Of a stretch of DNA of 64,000 nucleotides, positions 39,864-49,324 are shown piece after piece; the first letter of the stretch is position 1; every line of letters begins with the position of its first letter. Origin of the DNA: Streptomyces sp. TSRI0281. GTDB lineage: Bacteria; Actinomycetota; Actinomycetes; Streptomycetales; Streptomycetaceae. The translations under genes and the position numbers were made by a program. The stretch is taken from the NCBI RefSeq assembly GCF_001905125.1, contig NZ_LWLE01000034.1:470791-534790 (forward strand), written 5' to 3'. The notes under the pieces were generated by a model. It saw only the letters and a list, made by a program, of their open reading frames with translations. It made no database searches and was not told the DNA's origin.

Positions 39864-40968
39864 TCAGGGGGTCTTCTCGCGGGCCGTCATCACCACCTTG
39901 TTGACGGCCCGGAGGCCGATGCCGATCAGCAGCAGGACCCCGGCCCGGACGTAGACGTCCGCGTCCCGGTCGGCGAGCGGGCTCGCCAGGATCAGGGCCG
40001 TGATCGCGCCGAGTACGGGCAGCGCCGTCGGCGTACGGAAGTGCCGGTGGTCCACGGGGTCCCGGCGCAGGACGAGGACGGCGATGTTGACGACAGCGAA
40101 GACGCAGAGCAGCAGGAACGAGGTCGTGTCGCCGAGCCCCTCGATCTCACCGGTGGAGACCAGCCCGACGGCGAGCACGGAGACGAGGAGGATGCCGGCC
40201 CAGGGGGTGCGCCGCCGGGGCAGGACGCGGCCCATGGCGCGCGGCAGGATGCGTTCGTCGGCCATGCCGTAGCAGAGCCGCGAGGCCATCATGATGTTGA
40301 TCAGCGCGGAGTTGGTCACGGCGAACAGCGCGATCAGCGCGAAGAGCCGGGGGCGGGAAGTCGATGCCGCCCGCCTTCACGACTTCGAGGAGCGGGCCGC
40401 TCGACTGCTCCAGGGTGCGGTGGTCGACCAGCAGCGAGGAGACCAGGGCGACCAGGAGGTAGAGGGTGCCCGTCACGGCCGCGCCGATGAAGATGGCGCG
40501 CGGGAACGTACGGGCCGGGTCCTGGGTCTCCTCGGCCATGTTCACCGAGTCCTCGAAGCCGACGAAGGCGCAGAAGCCGAGCGCGGTCGCGCCGAGGACC
40601 CCGGTGATCAGGGCGTATCCGGTGCCGCTCGCCTCGAACCCGGTCGGCCGGGAGGCTCGCCGTCGCCGTTCAGGACCGCGTACGCGCCGATCGACAGCAT
40701 CACCAGCAGCCCGATGACCTCGACGGCCGTCAGGACGACGTTCGTCTTCACGGACTCCGCGACTCCGCGCAGGTTGAGCGCGGCGAGGATCAGGATGAAC
40801 AGGATCGCGACCGGGGTGGGCGGCACAGCGGAGGTGAATTCGCCGAGGTAGTCGCCGCTGAAGGCGCGGGCCGCGGCGCTCGCGGACGACAGGCCCGAGC
40901 ACATCACCATGAAGGCGACGACGAACGTCAGGAACGGGACCTTGAACGCCTTCTCCCGGCGGCGTGGC
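39864..40968 (-). pseudogene. Broken APC-family amino-acid permease
   Basis: The minus strand encodes in pieces an amino-acid/polyamine permease: RRREKAFKVPFLTFVVAFMVM.. and ILFILILAALNLRGVAESVKTNVVLTAVEVIGLLVMLSIGAY in one frame, GFEASGTGYALITGVLGATALGFCAFVGFEDSVNMAEE in a second, and RLFALIALFAVTNSALINIMMASRLCYGMADERILPRAMG to the end in a third. Frame changes lie near 40630-40660 and near 40349-40356 (in a CCCCC run). The N-terminal helices of the family are missing, the gene starting abruptly near 40970 beside the hutU promoter. Either it is a decayed permease, or the frameshifts are sequencing errors. Confidence 0.75.
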
Positions 40969-40977
40969 GCGCACCTG

Positions 40978-41014
40978 TTGACTATAAGTATTCAGACCTC
41001 CAGGATATGAATAC
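40978..41014 (+). promoter_or_regulatory. hutU promoter with inverted-repeat operator
   Basis: TTGACT (40978-40983), 17 bases, CAGGAT (41001-41006, weak -10) gives a plausible sigma-70 promoter. The inverted repeat GTATTCA (40988-40994) / TGAATAC (41008-41014) overlaps it and is a candidate repressor site. The transcript would reach the ATG at 41044 with GAGGAGG just upstream. Confidence 0.55.
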
Positions 41015-41043
41015 AGAATTCACAGTCGCGAGGAGGCATCCCC

Positions 41044-42714
41044 ATGTCAGGACCCCGCCCCGTACGGGCACCGCGCGGTACCGAACTGAGCGCCCTGGGA
41101 TGGCAGCAGGAAGCCGCCCTGCGCATGTTGCAGAACAACCTCGACCCCGAGGTCGCCGAGCACCCCGACAAGCTCGTCGTCTACGGCGGTACCGGGAAGG
41201 CGGCCCGCGACTGGCGCTCGTTCGACGCCATGGTCCGTACGCTGCGCACGCTCAAGCAGGACGAGACGATGCTCGTCCAGTCCGGGCGGCCGGTCGGCGT
41301 CATGCAGACCCACGAGTGGGCGCCGCGCGTCCTGATCGCCAACTCCAATCTGGTGGGGGACTGGGCGAACTGGGAGGAGTTCCGCCGCCTGGAGGCGCTC
41401 GGGCTCACCATGTACGGCCAGATGACCGCCGGGTCGTGGATCTACATCGGCACGCAGGGCATCCTCCAGGGCACGTACGAGACGTTCGCCGCCGTCGCCG
41501 CGAAGAAGTTCGGCGGAACGCTCGCCGGGACGATCACCCTGACCGCCGGGCTCGGCGGCATGGGCGGCGCCCAGCCGCTCGCCGTCACCATGAACGACGG
41601 CGTCGCGATCTGTATCGACTGCGACCCGCGCGCCATCGAGCGCCGGATCGAGCACCGCTTCCTCGATGTGAGGGCCGACAGCCTGGAGCACGCCCTCCAG
41701 TTGGCCGTCGAGGCGCGCGACGCCCGGCGCCCGCTCTCCATCGGGCTGCTCGGCAACGCGGCGGAGCTGCTGCCCCGCATGCTCGCCGAGGGCGCCCCGG
41801 TCGACATCGTCACCGACCAGACCAGCGCGCACGACCCGCTGGCCTATCTGCCGCGCGGCGTCGACTTCGAGGACATGGCCTCGTACGCCGCCGAGAAGCC
41901 GGCCGACTTCACCCTGCGGGCGCGGGAGTCGATGGCAGCGCACGTCGAGGCGATGGTCGGCTTCATGGACGCCGGGGCGGAGGTCTTCGATTACGGCAAC
42001 TCCATCCGGGGCGAGGCCCAACTCGCCGGATACGAGCGGTCCTTCGACTTCCCGGGCTTCGTGCCCGCGTACATCCGGCCGCTCTTCTGCGAGGGCAGGG
42101 GGCCGTTCCGCTGGGCGGCGCTGTCCGGCGAGGCGTCCGACATCCGCAAGACGGACAAGGCGATCCTGGAGCTCTTCCCGGAGAACGAGTCCCTGCACCG
42201 CTGGATCAAGATGGCCGGCGAGCGGGTCCAGTTCCAGGGGCTCCCGGCGCGCATCTGCTGGCTCGGCCAGGGCGAGCGCGACAAGGCGGGCGACATGTTC
42301 AACGACATGGTCGGCAACGGCACCCTCGCCGCGCCCCTCGCGATCGGCCGCGACCACCTCGACTGCGGCTCGGTCGCCTCCCCGTACCGCGAGACGGAGG
42401 CCATGCTCGACGGCTCCGACGCGATCGCCGACTGGCCGCTGCTGAACGCCATGGTGAACGTCGCGTCCGGCGCCTCCTGGGTCTCCATTCACCACGGCGG
42501 CGGCGTCGGCATGGGCCGCTCCCTCCACGCGGGCCAGGTCTCCGTCGCGGACGGCACGAAGCTCGCGGGCGAGAAGATCCGCCGCGTGCTCACCAACGAC
42601 CCCGGCATGGGCGTCATCCGGCACGTCGACGCGGGCTACGACATCGCGGAGCGCGTGGCCGACGAGAAGGGCGTCCGCATCCCGATGCGCGAGGGTGGGG
42701 GCGAGGACGCGTGA
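41044..42714 (+). CDS. hutU: Urocanate hydratase (urocanase)
   Basis: The 556-residue protein is full length for HutU: N-terminal GWQQEAALRMLQNNLDPEVAEHPDKLVVYGGTGKAARDW, NAD-binding GGMGGAQPLAVTMNDGVAICIDCDP, and FDYGNSIRGEA. It converts urocanate to 4-imidazolone-5-propionate in histidine degradation, with NAD+ as electrophile. Start ATG with GAGGAGG at good spacing. The stop overlaps the next start (GTGA), beginning a hut operon. Confidence 0.95.
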   Translation: MSGPRPVRAPRGTELSALGWQQEAALRMLQNNLDPEVAEHPDKLVVYGGTGKAARDWRSFDAMVRTLRTLKQDETMLVQSGRPVGVMQTHEWAPRVLIANSNLVGDWANWEEFRRLEALGLTMYGQMTAGSWIYIGTQGILQGTYETFAAVAAKKFGGTLAGTITLTAGLGGMGGAQPLAVTMNDGVAICIDCDPRAIERRIEHRFLDVRADSLEHALQLAVEARDARRPLSIGLLGNAAELLPRMLAEGAPVDIVTDQTSAHDPLAYLPRGVDFEDMASYAAEKPADFTLRARESMAAHVEAMVGFMDAGAEVFDYGNSIRGEAQLAGYERSFDFPGFVPAYIRPLFCEGRGPFRWAALSGEASDIRKTDKAILELFPENESLHRWIKMAGERVQFQGLPARICWLGQGERDKAGDMFNDMVGNGTLAAPLAIGRDHLDCGSVASPYRETEAMLDGSDAIADWPLLNAMVNVASGASWVSIHHGGGVGMGRSLHAGQVSVADGTKLAGEKIRRVLTNDPGMGVIRHVDAGYDIAERVADEKGVRIPMREGGGEDA

Positions 42715-44138
42715 GCGACCTCCGGGGCGACGATTCCCCCTCACCCGTCCCGCCTCACCCGCGGACCTCACCCGCCTCACCGACCTCACCGGCTTCGTCC
42801 GCCTCACCGACCTCACCGGTCTCGTCTGCCTCACCGACCTCACCGACTTCGTCTGCCTCACCGGTCCCGTCCGCTTCGTCCTCCTTCTCGTCCGCCTCGT
42901 TCACCGAGATGTGGGCCGAGCTCGCGCCCCTCGGGCGGGACTCCGGCAGCGGCGGATACCGGCGGTACGCCTGGTCCGGGGCGGACGCCGACTGCCGGGC
43001 CTGGTTCCGGCAGCAGGCCGAGGCCCGCGGGCTCACCCATGAGGTCGACCGCAACGGCAACCAGTGGGCCTGGCTCGGCGACCCCCTGGCCGGTGACGCC
43101 GTCGTCACCGGCTCGCACCTCGACTCCGTACCGGACGGGGGCGCCTTCGACGGCCCCCTCGGCGTCGTCTCCTCCTTCGCCGCGCTCGATGAGCTCCGCC
43201 GCAGGGGAGCCCGGCTCGTCCGGCCGCTGGCCATCACCAACTTCGGTGACGAGGAGGGCGCCCGCTTCGGCCTCGCCTGCGTCGGCTCCCGGCTCACCGC
43301 CGGACGGCTGACCGCGCAGGACGCCCACCGGCTCCGCGACGCGGACGGCATCACCCTCCCGCAGGCCATGGAGGCCGCCGGATACGACCCCGAGGCCATC
43401 GGTCCCGATCCGGAACGCCTCGCCCGCGTCGGAGCGTTCGTCGAACTCCACGTCGAACAGGGACGCGCCCTCGACCTCAGCGGTGACCAGGTCGGGATCG
43501 CCTCCGCCATCTGGCCCCACGGGCGCTGGAGGTTCGACTTCCGGGGCGAGGCCAACCATGCGGGCACCACCCGCCTCGTCGACCGGCGCGACCCCATGCT
43601 CACGTACGCCGAGACCGTGCTGGCCGCCCGCCGCGAGGCGGAACTGACCGGCGCCCTCGCCACCTTCGGCAAGATCGCGGTCGAGCCCAACGGGGTCAAC
43701 GCCATCCCCTCCCTCGTACGCGGCTGGCTCGACTCGCGCGCCGCCGACCAGGCCACCCTCGACGCCGTCGTCACCGGCATCGAGCGCGCCGCCCGGGAGC
43801 ACGCCGAACGGGCCGGGATCGATCTCGATGTCGTACGGGAGTCCTTCACGCCCGTGGTGGAGTTCGAGCACGCCCTGCGCGACGAGCTCTCCAAGATCCT
43901 CGAAGGCGGTCGCGGAGCGCGGGGCGGCGCCGGTGACACGGGGCGCGCCGTACCCGTCCTCGGCACCGGCGCGGGACACGACGCGGGTATTTTGTCCGCT
44001 TCGGTACCTACCGCCATGCTGTTCGTACGGAACCCCACCGGAATCTCGCACTCGCCGGCCGAGCACGCCGCCGAGGACGACTGCGTGGCCGGGGTGATCG
44101 CACTCGCCGACGTACTGGAAGGTCTCGCGTGCAGCTGA
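42711..44138 (+). CDS. M20-family amidohydrolase (allantoate-amidohydrolase-like)
   Basis: The 475-residue product has the M20 zinc-peptidase fold: VVTGSHLDSVPDGGAFDGPLGV (metal ligands), FGDEEGARFG, HVEQGRALD, GEANHAGTTR, and TGAGHDAGILSASVPTAMLFVRN. It lies between hutU and hutF, where S. coelicolor has a similar gene as I recall; an N-formylglutamate or carbamoyl amino acid may be the substrate rather than allantoate. The first about 62 residues are an unusual Ser/Pro/Thr-rich tail encoded by the 27-bp minisatellite at 42774-42881, absent from typical family members. GTG start in a GTGA overlap. Confidence 0.9.
   Translation: MSDLRGDDSPSPVPPHPRTSPASPTSPASSASPTSPVSSASPTSPTSSASPVPSASSSFSSASFTEMWAELAPLGRDSGSGGYRRYAWSGADADCRAWFRQQAEARGLTHEVDRNGNQWAWLGDPLAGDAVVTGSHLDSVPDGGAFDGPLGVVSSFAALDELRRRGARLVRPLAITNFGDEEGARFGLACVGSRLTAGRLTAQDAHRLRDADGITLPQAMEAAGYDPEAIGPDPERLARVGAFVELHVEQGRALDLSGDQVGIASAIWPHGRWRFDFRGEANHAGTTRLVDRRDPMLTYAETVLAARREAELTGALATFGKIAVEPNGVNAIPSLVRGWLDSRAADQATLDAVVTGIERAAREHAERAGIDLDVVRESFTPVVEFEHALRDELSKILEGGRGARGGAGDTGRAVPVLGTGAGHDAGILSASVPTAMLFVRNPTGISHSPAEHAAEDDCVAGVIALADVLEGLACS
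42774..42881 (+). repeat. 27-bp minisatellite inside the M20 gene
   Basis: Four tandem units (42774-42800, 42801-42827, 42828-42854, 42855-42881), starting GCCTCACCG, encode repeats of the form ASPTSPASS. Unit number probably varies between strains by slippage, in frame. Confidence 0.85.
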
Positions 44139-45496
44139 CAACGGAGCCCACCGGCAAGCCCGTCACCGCGACGTACTGGATGTCCCACGCCTGGCTCGGC
44201 ACCCATGTCGAGCCGGGCGTCACCCTGGACGTCGCCGGGGACCGCATCGCCGGGGTCCGCACCGGCGTCGACACACCGCCGCCCGGCGCCACGGTGCTGC
44301 GCGGCCTGACGCTCCCCGGCCTCGCCAACACCCACTCGCACGCCTTCCACCGGGCCCTGCGCTCCACGGTCCAGGTGGGCTCCGGCACCTTCTGGACCTG
44401 GCGCGAGCTGATGTACCAGGCGGCCGCCCGGCTCACCCCCGACACCTACTTCGACCTCGCCCGTGCCACGTACGCCGAAATGGCCCTGGCCGGCATCACC
44501 TCCGTCGGCGAATTCCACTATCTGCACCACGCGCCCGGCGGCACGCCCTACGACAACCCGAACGCGATGGGCGAGGCGCTCATCGCCGCCGCGGCCGAAG
44601 CGGGCATCCGCATCACCCTGCTGGACACCGCCTACCTCGCCGCCGGATTCGGCGAGAAGCCCAACCGGCACCAGCTGCGCTTCTCCGACACCACCGCCGA
44701 TGCCTGGGCCGAGCGCGCCTCCCTCCTCAAGGGCGACGACCACACGCTGATCGGCGCCGCCATCCACTCCGTACGGGCCGTCCCGGCCCCGCAGCTGGCC
44801 ACCGTCGCGGCCTGGGCCGAGCAACGGCAGGCCCCGCTCCACGTCCACCTCTCCGAGCAGACCGCGGAGAACGACGCCTGCCGCGCCGCCCACGGCCGTA
44901 CCCCCACCCGGCTCCTCGCCGACCACGGGGTCCTCGGCCCGCGCACCACCGGGGTCCACAACACGCATCTCACCGAGGAGGACATCGGGCTGATCGGCTC
45001 CTCCGCCACCGGCACCTGCATGTGCCCCACCACCGAACGCGACCTCGCCGACGGCATCGGTCCCGCCGCCGCCCTCCAGCGGGCGGGCTCGCCGCTCTCC
45101 CTGGGCAGCGACAGCCACGCCGTCATCGACCTCTTCGAAGAGGCCCGCGCGATGGAGCTCAACGAGCGCCTGCGCACCCATCGACGCGGCCACTGGACGG
45201 CGGCGGCCCTGCTCCGCGCCGCCTCCGCGGGCGGGCACACCGCACTCGGCCGGCCGGACGCGGGCACCCTCGAACCCGGTGCGCCCGCCGACCTCACGAC
45301 CATCGCCCTGGACTCCGTCAGAACAGCGGGGCCGGTGCCCCGGATGGCAGCCGAAGCAGCCGTATTCGCCGCCTCCGCCGCTGATGTACGCCATACGGTC
45401 GTGGGGGGACGGCACATCGTCCGGGACGGTCTGCACACACGGATCGAGGATGTCCCCGGAGCACTCGCCTCAGCCATCGCCGCCCTGCACGGCTGA
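44129..45496 (+). CDS. hutF: Formimidoylglutamate deiminase
   Basis: The 455-residue amidohydrolase has LANTHSHAFHRALR (metal HxH), HVHLSEQTAEN, TGVHNTHLTEEDIGLIG, MCPTTERDLADG and LGSDSHAVIDLFEEAR, the HutF signature. It deiminates N-formimidoyl-L-glutamate to formylglutamate. The GTG start overlaps the M20 gene by 10 bases; it is followed by hutI after a 95-base gap with AACCGCCGGAGCCAC direct repeats. Confidence 0.93.
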   Translation: MQLTTEPTGKPVTATYWMSHAWLGTHVEPGVTLDVAGDRIAGVRTGVDTPPPGATVLRGLTLPGLANTHSHAFHRALRSTVQVGSGTFWTWRELMYQAAARLTPDTYFDLARATYAEMALAGITSVGEFHYLHHAPGGTPYDNPNAMGEALIAAAAEAGIRITLLDTAYLAAGFGEKPNRHQLRFSDTTADAWAERASLLKGDDHTLIGAAIHSVRAVPAPQLATVAAWAEQRQAPLHVHLSEQTAENDACRAAHGRTPTRLLADHGVLGPRTTGVHNTHLTEEDIGLIGSSATGTCMCPTTERDLADGIGPAAALQRAGSPLSLGSDSHAVIDLFEEARAMELNERLRTHRRGHWTAAALLRAASAGGHTALGRPDAGTLEPGAPADLTTIALDSVRTAGPVPRMAAEAAVFAASAADVRHTVVGGRHIVRDGLHTRIEDVPGALASAIAALHG

Positions 45497-45591
45497 GCCC
45501 CGAACCGCCGGAGCCACGGGAAACCCCCCAACCGCCGGAGCCACCCGAACCGGCACAACCCAAGCCGGAACCCAAGGAGAACGGTCTCCAG

Positions 45592-46764
45592 ATGACGACG
45601 ACCGCCATCACCAACATCGCCAGCCTGGTCACCAATGACCCCTCCCTCGGAAACGGGACCCCCCTGGGCCTGATCCGGGACGCGGCCGTCGTCATCGAGG
45701 GCGACCGCATCGTCTGGACCGGTGAATCAAGCAAAGCACCCGCCACTGACAACGCCCTCGACGCGGCCGGCCGAGCGGTGATCCCCGGCTTCGTCGACTC
45801 CCACTCCCACCTCCTCTTCGCGGGCGACCGCACCCAGGAGTTCAACGCCCGGATGTCGGGCCGCCCCTACACCGCGGGTGGCATCCGGACCACGGTCGCC
45901 GCCACCCGCGCGGCCTCCGACGACGAACTCTCCGCCAACGTCGCCCACTACCTCGCCGAGGCCCTGCGCCAGGGCACCACCACGTTCGAGACCAAGTCCG
46001 GCTACGGGCTCACCGTCGAGGACGAGGCCCGCGCCCTGCGCATCGCCGCCCGCCACACCGACGAGGTCACCTATCTCGGCGCCCACGTCGTGCCCGCCGA
46101 ATACGCCGACGACCCGGCCGGCTACGTCGACCTCGTCACCGGTCCGATGCTGAACGCCTGCGCCCCGCACGCCCGGTGGATCGACGTCTTCTGCGAGAAG
46201 GGCGCCTTCGACGGCGACCAGGCCCGCGCCATTCTCACCGCGGGCCGGGCCAGGGGCCTGCACCCCCGCATCCACGCCAATCAGCTGACGTACGGCCCCG
46301 GCGTCCAGCTCGCCGTCGAACTCGACGCCGCCTCCGCCGACCACTGCACCCACCTCACCGACGCCGACATCGACGCCCTGGGACAGGGCGCCACGGTCGC
46401 CACCCTGCTCCCGGGCGCCGAGTTCTCCACCCGCGCGAGCTGGCCCGACGCCCGCCGACTCCTCGACGCGGGCGCGACCGTCGCGCTCTCCACGGACTGC
46501 AATCCGGGCTCGTCGTTCACCTCGTCCATGCCGTTCTGCATCGCGCTCGCCGTACGCGACATGGGCATGACCCCCGATGAAGCCCTCTGGTCCGCGACCG
46601 CGGGCGGCGCCGCCGCACTGCGCCGTACGGACATCGGCCGCATCACGCCCGGCGCCCGCGCCGACCTCGTACTCCTGGACGCTCCCAGCCATGTCCACCT
46701 CGCCTACCGGCCGGGAGTTCCGCTGGTCGGCGCGGTGTGGCAGCGCGGCGAACGCACGGTCTGA
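45592..46764 (+). CDS. hutI: Imidazolonepropionase
   Basis: The 390-residue protein has DSHSHLLFAGDRTQEF (zinc motif), TFETKSGYGL, HANQLTYGPGVQLAVEL, and ALSTDCNPGSSFTSSMPF, all typical of HutI. It hydrolyses imidazolone-5-propionate to formimidoylglutamate. Start ATG after AGGAGAACGG. The gene closes the hut operon and is followed by a terminator. Confidence 0.95.
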   Translation: MTTTAITNIASLVTNDPSLGNGTPLGLIRDAAVVIEGDRIVWTGESSKAPATDNALDAAGRAVIPGFVDSHSHLLFAGDRTQEFNARMSGRPYTAGGIRTTVAATRAASDDELSANVAHYLAEALRQGTTTFETKSGYGLTVEDEARALRIAARHTDEVTYLGAHVVPAEYADDPAGYVDLVTGPMLNACAPHARWIDVFCEKGAFDGDQARAILTAGRARGLHPRIHANQLTYGPGVQLAVELDAASADHCTHLTDADIDALGQGATVATLLPGAEFSTRASWPDARRLLDAGATVALSTDCNPGSSFTSSMPFCIALAVRDMGMTPDEALWSATAGGAAALRRTDIGRITPGARADLVLLDAPSHVHLAYRPGVPLVGAVWQRGERTV

Positions 46765-46843
46765 CCGCGCGACGGGGCCGCGTGACGTTGGCCGCGCGAC
46801 AAGGCACGTGACCGCTCTGCGGGCCGCGTGACGGGGCCGTACA

Positions 46844-46886
46844 TGCGGAAGGACCCGCGCCCATGGCTGGGGCAGGTCCTTCCGCA
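46844..46886. terminator. Terminator between hutI and the sigma factor
   Basis: TGCGGAAGGACC (46844-46855) pairs with GGTCCTTCCGCA (46875-46886). It lies between two converging genes and probably serves both. Confidence 0.8.
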
Positions 46887-46915
46887 AGTGATCTCCGGTG
46901 CCGGGGGCGGACCGG

Positions 46916-47929
46916 TCATTCCTCCAGGGTCAGGCCCTTCCGGAGCTTGACCAGCGTCCGCGAGAGCAGCCTGGACACATGCATCTGCGAGATGCCGAGC
47001 TCGTCACCGATCTCCGACTGGGTCAGATTGGAGACGAACCGGAGCGAGAGGATCATGCGGTCCCGCGAAGGCAGCGCGGCGATGAGCGGCTTCAGGGACT
47101 CGACGTACTCGATGCCTTCGAGTCCGTGGTCCTCGTAGCCGATGCGGTCCGCGAGCGCGCCCTCGTGCTCGTCCTCCTCGGGCTTGGCGTCCAGCGAACT
47201 CGCGGTGTACGCGTTGCTCGCGGCCATGCCCTCGACGACCTCGTCGGCGGTGATGCCCAGGCGCCCGGCCAGCTCGCTCACGGTGGGCGAGCGGTCCAGC
47301 TTCTGGGCGAGCTCGTCGCCCGCCTTGGCCAGGTCGAGCCGCAGCTCCTGCAGGCGGCGCGGCACGCGCACGGACCAGCTGGTGTCGCGGAAGAAACGCT
47401 TGATCTCGCCGACGATGGTCGGCATCGCGAACGTCGGGAACTCGACTCCGCGGCTCAGCTCGAACCGGTCGATCGCCTTGATCAGGCCGATGGTGCCGAC
47501 CTGGACGATGTCCTCCATCGGTTCGCTGCGGGAGCGGAACCGGGAGGCGGCGAACTTGACGAGGGCCAGGTTGAGTTCGACCAGGGTGTTACGGACGTAG
47601 GCGTACTCGTGGGTGCCCTCTTCGAGGGATTCGAGCCGCTCGAAGAGCGTCTTCGACAGCGCCCTGGCGTCCAGCGCCCCTACTTCGGCGTAGGGCGGGA
47701 TCTCGGGAAGCCCTTCGAGCCCCGTGTCGCCGGTGTCCGCGGCGGTGCTGTCTGTGGTGGTGCTGTCTGTGGTGGTTCCTGTGTTGCCGGCGGTACTGAG
47801 GGTGGTGCTGGTGGTGCCGGTGCGCGGGCCGGGTACGGCGTTCGCGGCAGGGAATTCGGAATCGGTCGGTCCCTGAGGACATATCGACGTCGCGTTGTGG
47901 GTACGCGCCTCGTCGAGCCGGGGTGACAT
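46916..47929 (-). CDS. SigB/SigF-family sigma factor
   Basis: The 337-residue protein has region 2 with VRNTLVELNLALVKFAASRFRSRSEPMEDIVQVGTIGLIKAIDRFELSRGVEFPTFAMPTIVGEIKRFFRDTSWSVRVPRRLQEL, region 3 and region 4 with LPSRDRMILSLRFVSNLTQSEIGDELGISQMHVSRLLSRTLVKLRKGL. This is the stress-response class. The N terminus carries a Thr/Ser/Asp-rich stretch of unclear role. It is next to STAS and ATP-binding genes, the partner-switch set; S. coelicolor SigI occupies this place as I recall. The ATG at 47929 follows GGAGGAG. Confidence 0.92.
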   Translation of the reverse strand: MSPRLDEARTHNATSICPQGPTDSEFPAANAVPGPRTGTTSTTLSTAGNTGTTTDSTTTDSTAADTGDTGLEGLPEIPPYAEVGALDARALSKTLFERLESLEEGTHEYAYVRNTLVELNLALVKFAASRFRSRSEPMEDIVQVGTIGLIKAIDRFELSRGVEFPTFAMPTIVGEIKRFFRDTSWSVRVPRRLQELRLDLAKAGDELAQKLDRSPTVSELAGRLGITADEVVEGMAASNAYTASSLDAKPEEDEHEGALADRIGYEDHGLEGIEYVESLKPLIAALPSRDRMILSLRFVSNLTQSEIGDELGISQMHVSRLLSRTLVKLRKGLTLEE

Positions 47930-48214
47930 GCTTCTCCTCCATCGTTCTCGGCATATGGCTGCCGATGCCCATACGTGTTCCTGCGGTGAAGCGGCGCCTC
48001 CAAAGCCGGCCGTGTTTCTGGTGTCCCTCTACCCTTACCCGGTTCGTACGGGGACTTACAAGCGCCAAATACCGCTATATGTCCGCTTTGTTGAGTTCTT
48101 CGACTACCGCGTGGCGTACGGAACGCGTACTGTTTTACGAACGTCGGCGGCAGCTACGCATGCAGCCGCACAGGCAGTGACGCGCACAGTGACGAGCGGC
48201 GAAGAGGGACGGGC

Positions 48215-48583
48215 ATGGACCGCGGGACGGTCGGCAGTGCGAACCGGGGGCGACTTCACGTCGAGGCCCGGACCGAGGGATGCAGCGAGATCGTGACGCC
48301 GGTGGGTGAGCTCGATCACCACACCGCCGATCTGCTGCGGGAACCTTTGGAGAGCGCGGTCGAGCAGGGGCGTGCGCGCCTGGTGGTCGACTGCTCGCGC
48401 CTCGAATTCTGTGATTCCACCGGGCTGAATGTGCTGCTCGGTGCCCGCCTCAAGGCTGAGGCGGCCGGGGGAGGGGTCCATTTGGCCGGCATGTTGCCCG
48501 TCGTGGCGAGAGTTTTCGAGATCACCGGGGCCGAGGCGGTTTTCACCGTCCACGCCACTCTCGCGGAGGCGCTGGACACCTGA
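48215..48583 (+). CDS. Anti-sigma factor antagonist (STAS domain)
   Basis: The 122-residue protein has the STAS phosphoswitch: LVVDCSRLEFCDSTGLNVLLGARL, in which the serine of DST is the phospho-acceptor. It probably releases the sigma factor encoded opposite by binding the ATP-binding anti-sigma factor encoded 190 bases downstream. No ribosome site stands out; ATG at 48215 gives MDRGTVGSANRGRL. Confidence 0.9.
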   Translation: MDRGTVGSANRGRLHVEARTEGCSEIVTPVGELDHHTADLLREPLESAVEQGRARLVVDCSRLEFCDSTGLNVLLGARLKAEAAGGGVHLAGMLPVVARVFEITGAEAVFTVHATLAEALDT

Positions 48584-48773
48584 CCGCGCCGCGTTTCGTG
48601 GCTCCCGGCGCCTTGAGTGTCGCCTGTGTCACGCGATCGTGTGGGTGAAGTGGGTGTTGTCACGATTCGGCCGGGCAGGAGACACCCCGGCGGTGTCCTG
48701 GCGGCCCGCACACTCTGTATCTGATCAGTATCTGTTCGATGGCGACACGGTGAATCGGTGAGGTGAAGCGCTG

Positions 48774-49265
48774 ATGAGCACCACCCGGCAGCATCCGCCG
48801 GGCGACCTCGGCCGCGAGCCGGACGGCGCGGGCGCACCCTCGCCCGTTCCGGCGGAGCGGCAGTGGCGCACGCTCTCACTGGGGCAGGCCAGTGGCATTG
48901 TGCCGATGGCCCGCGACTTCGCCCGGCAGGCGCTCCACGACTGGGGCTGGCTCCCGGCGTCCACCGCCGACCGCCGCGCCGCCGCCGAGGACGTCCTGCT
49001 GGTCGTCTCCGAGCTGGTCACCAACGCCTGCCTGCACGCGGAGGGCCCCGAGGAACTCCGGATCGGCTGCATGGCGAAGGTGCTGCGGGTGGAGGTCGTC
49101 GACCGCGGTGCCGGGCAGCCCGCACCGCGCACCCCGCACCGGGCCGGACGGCCCGGTGGTCACGGCATGTTCATTGTGCAGCGGCTCTGCCTGGACTGGG
49201 GCGTGCAACGTACGCCGGACGAGCCGGGCAAGACCGTCTGGGCGGAACTCGCCGCTCCTGCGTAA
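48774..49265 (+). CDS. Anti-sigma factor (RsbW-type ATP-binding protein)
   Basis: The 163-residue protein is a GHKL kinase: VLLVVSELVTNACLHAEGPEELRIGC (N box) and GGHGMFIVQRLCLDWGVQR (G box). It likely binds the SigB-family sigma factor and phosphorylates the STAS antagonist. A Pro/Gly-rich N-terminal 28 residues precede the domain. Beginning after AGGTGAAGCGCTG, followed by a strong terminator. Confidence 0.88.
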   Translation: MSTTRQHPPGDLGREPDGAGAPSPVPAERQWRTLSLGQASGIVPMARDFARQALHDWGWLPASTADRRAAAEDVLLVVSELVTNACLHAEGPEELRIGCMAKVLRVEVVDRGAGQPAPRTPHRAGRPGGHGMFIVQRLCLDWGVQRTPDEPGKTVWAELAAPA

Positions 49266-49324
49266 CTCGCGGCGCGTCACCGCGCCCGCCCCTCCCCGCA
49301 CATCGCCCCCACCCATGAACACCC

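Noticed and set aside
42755..45436. An 893-codon minus-strand frame across the hut genes
   Set aside because: Opposite the M20 hydrolase and hutF, which carry intact catalytic motifs; high GC with third-position bias produces such long shadow frames.
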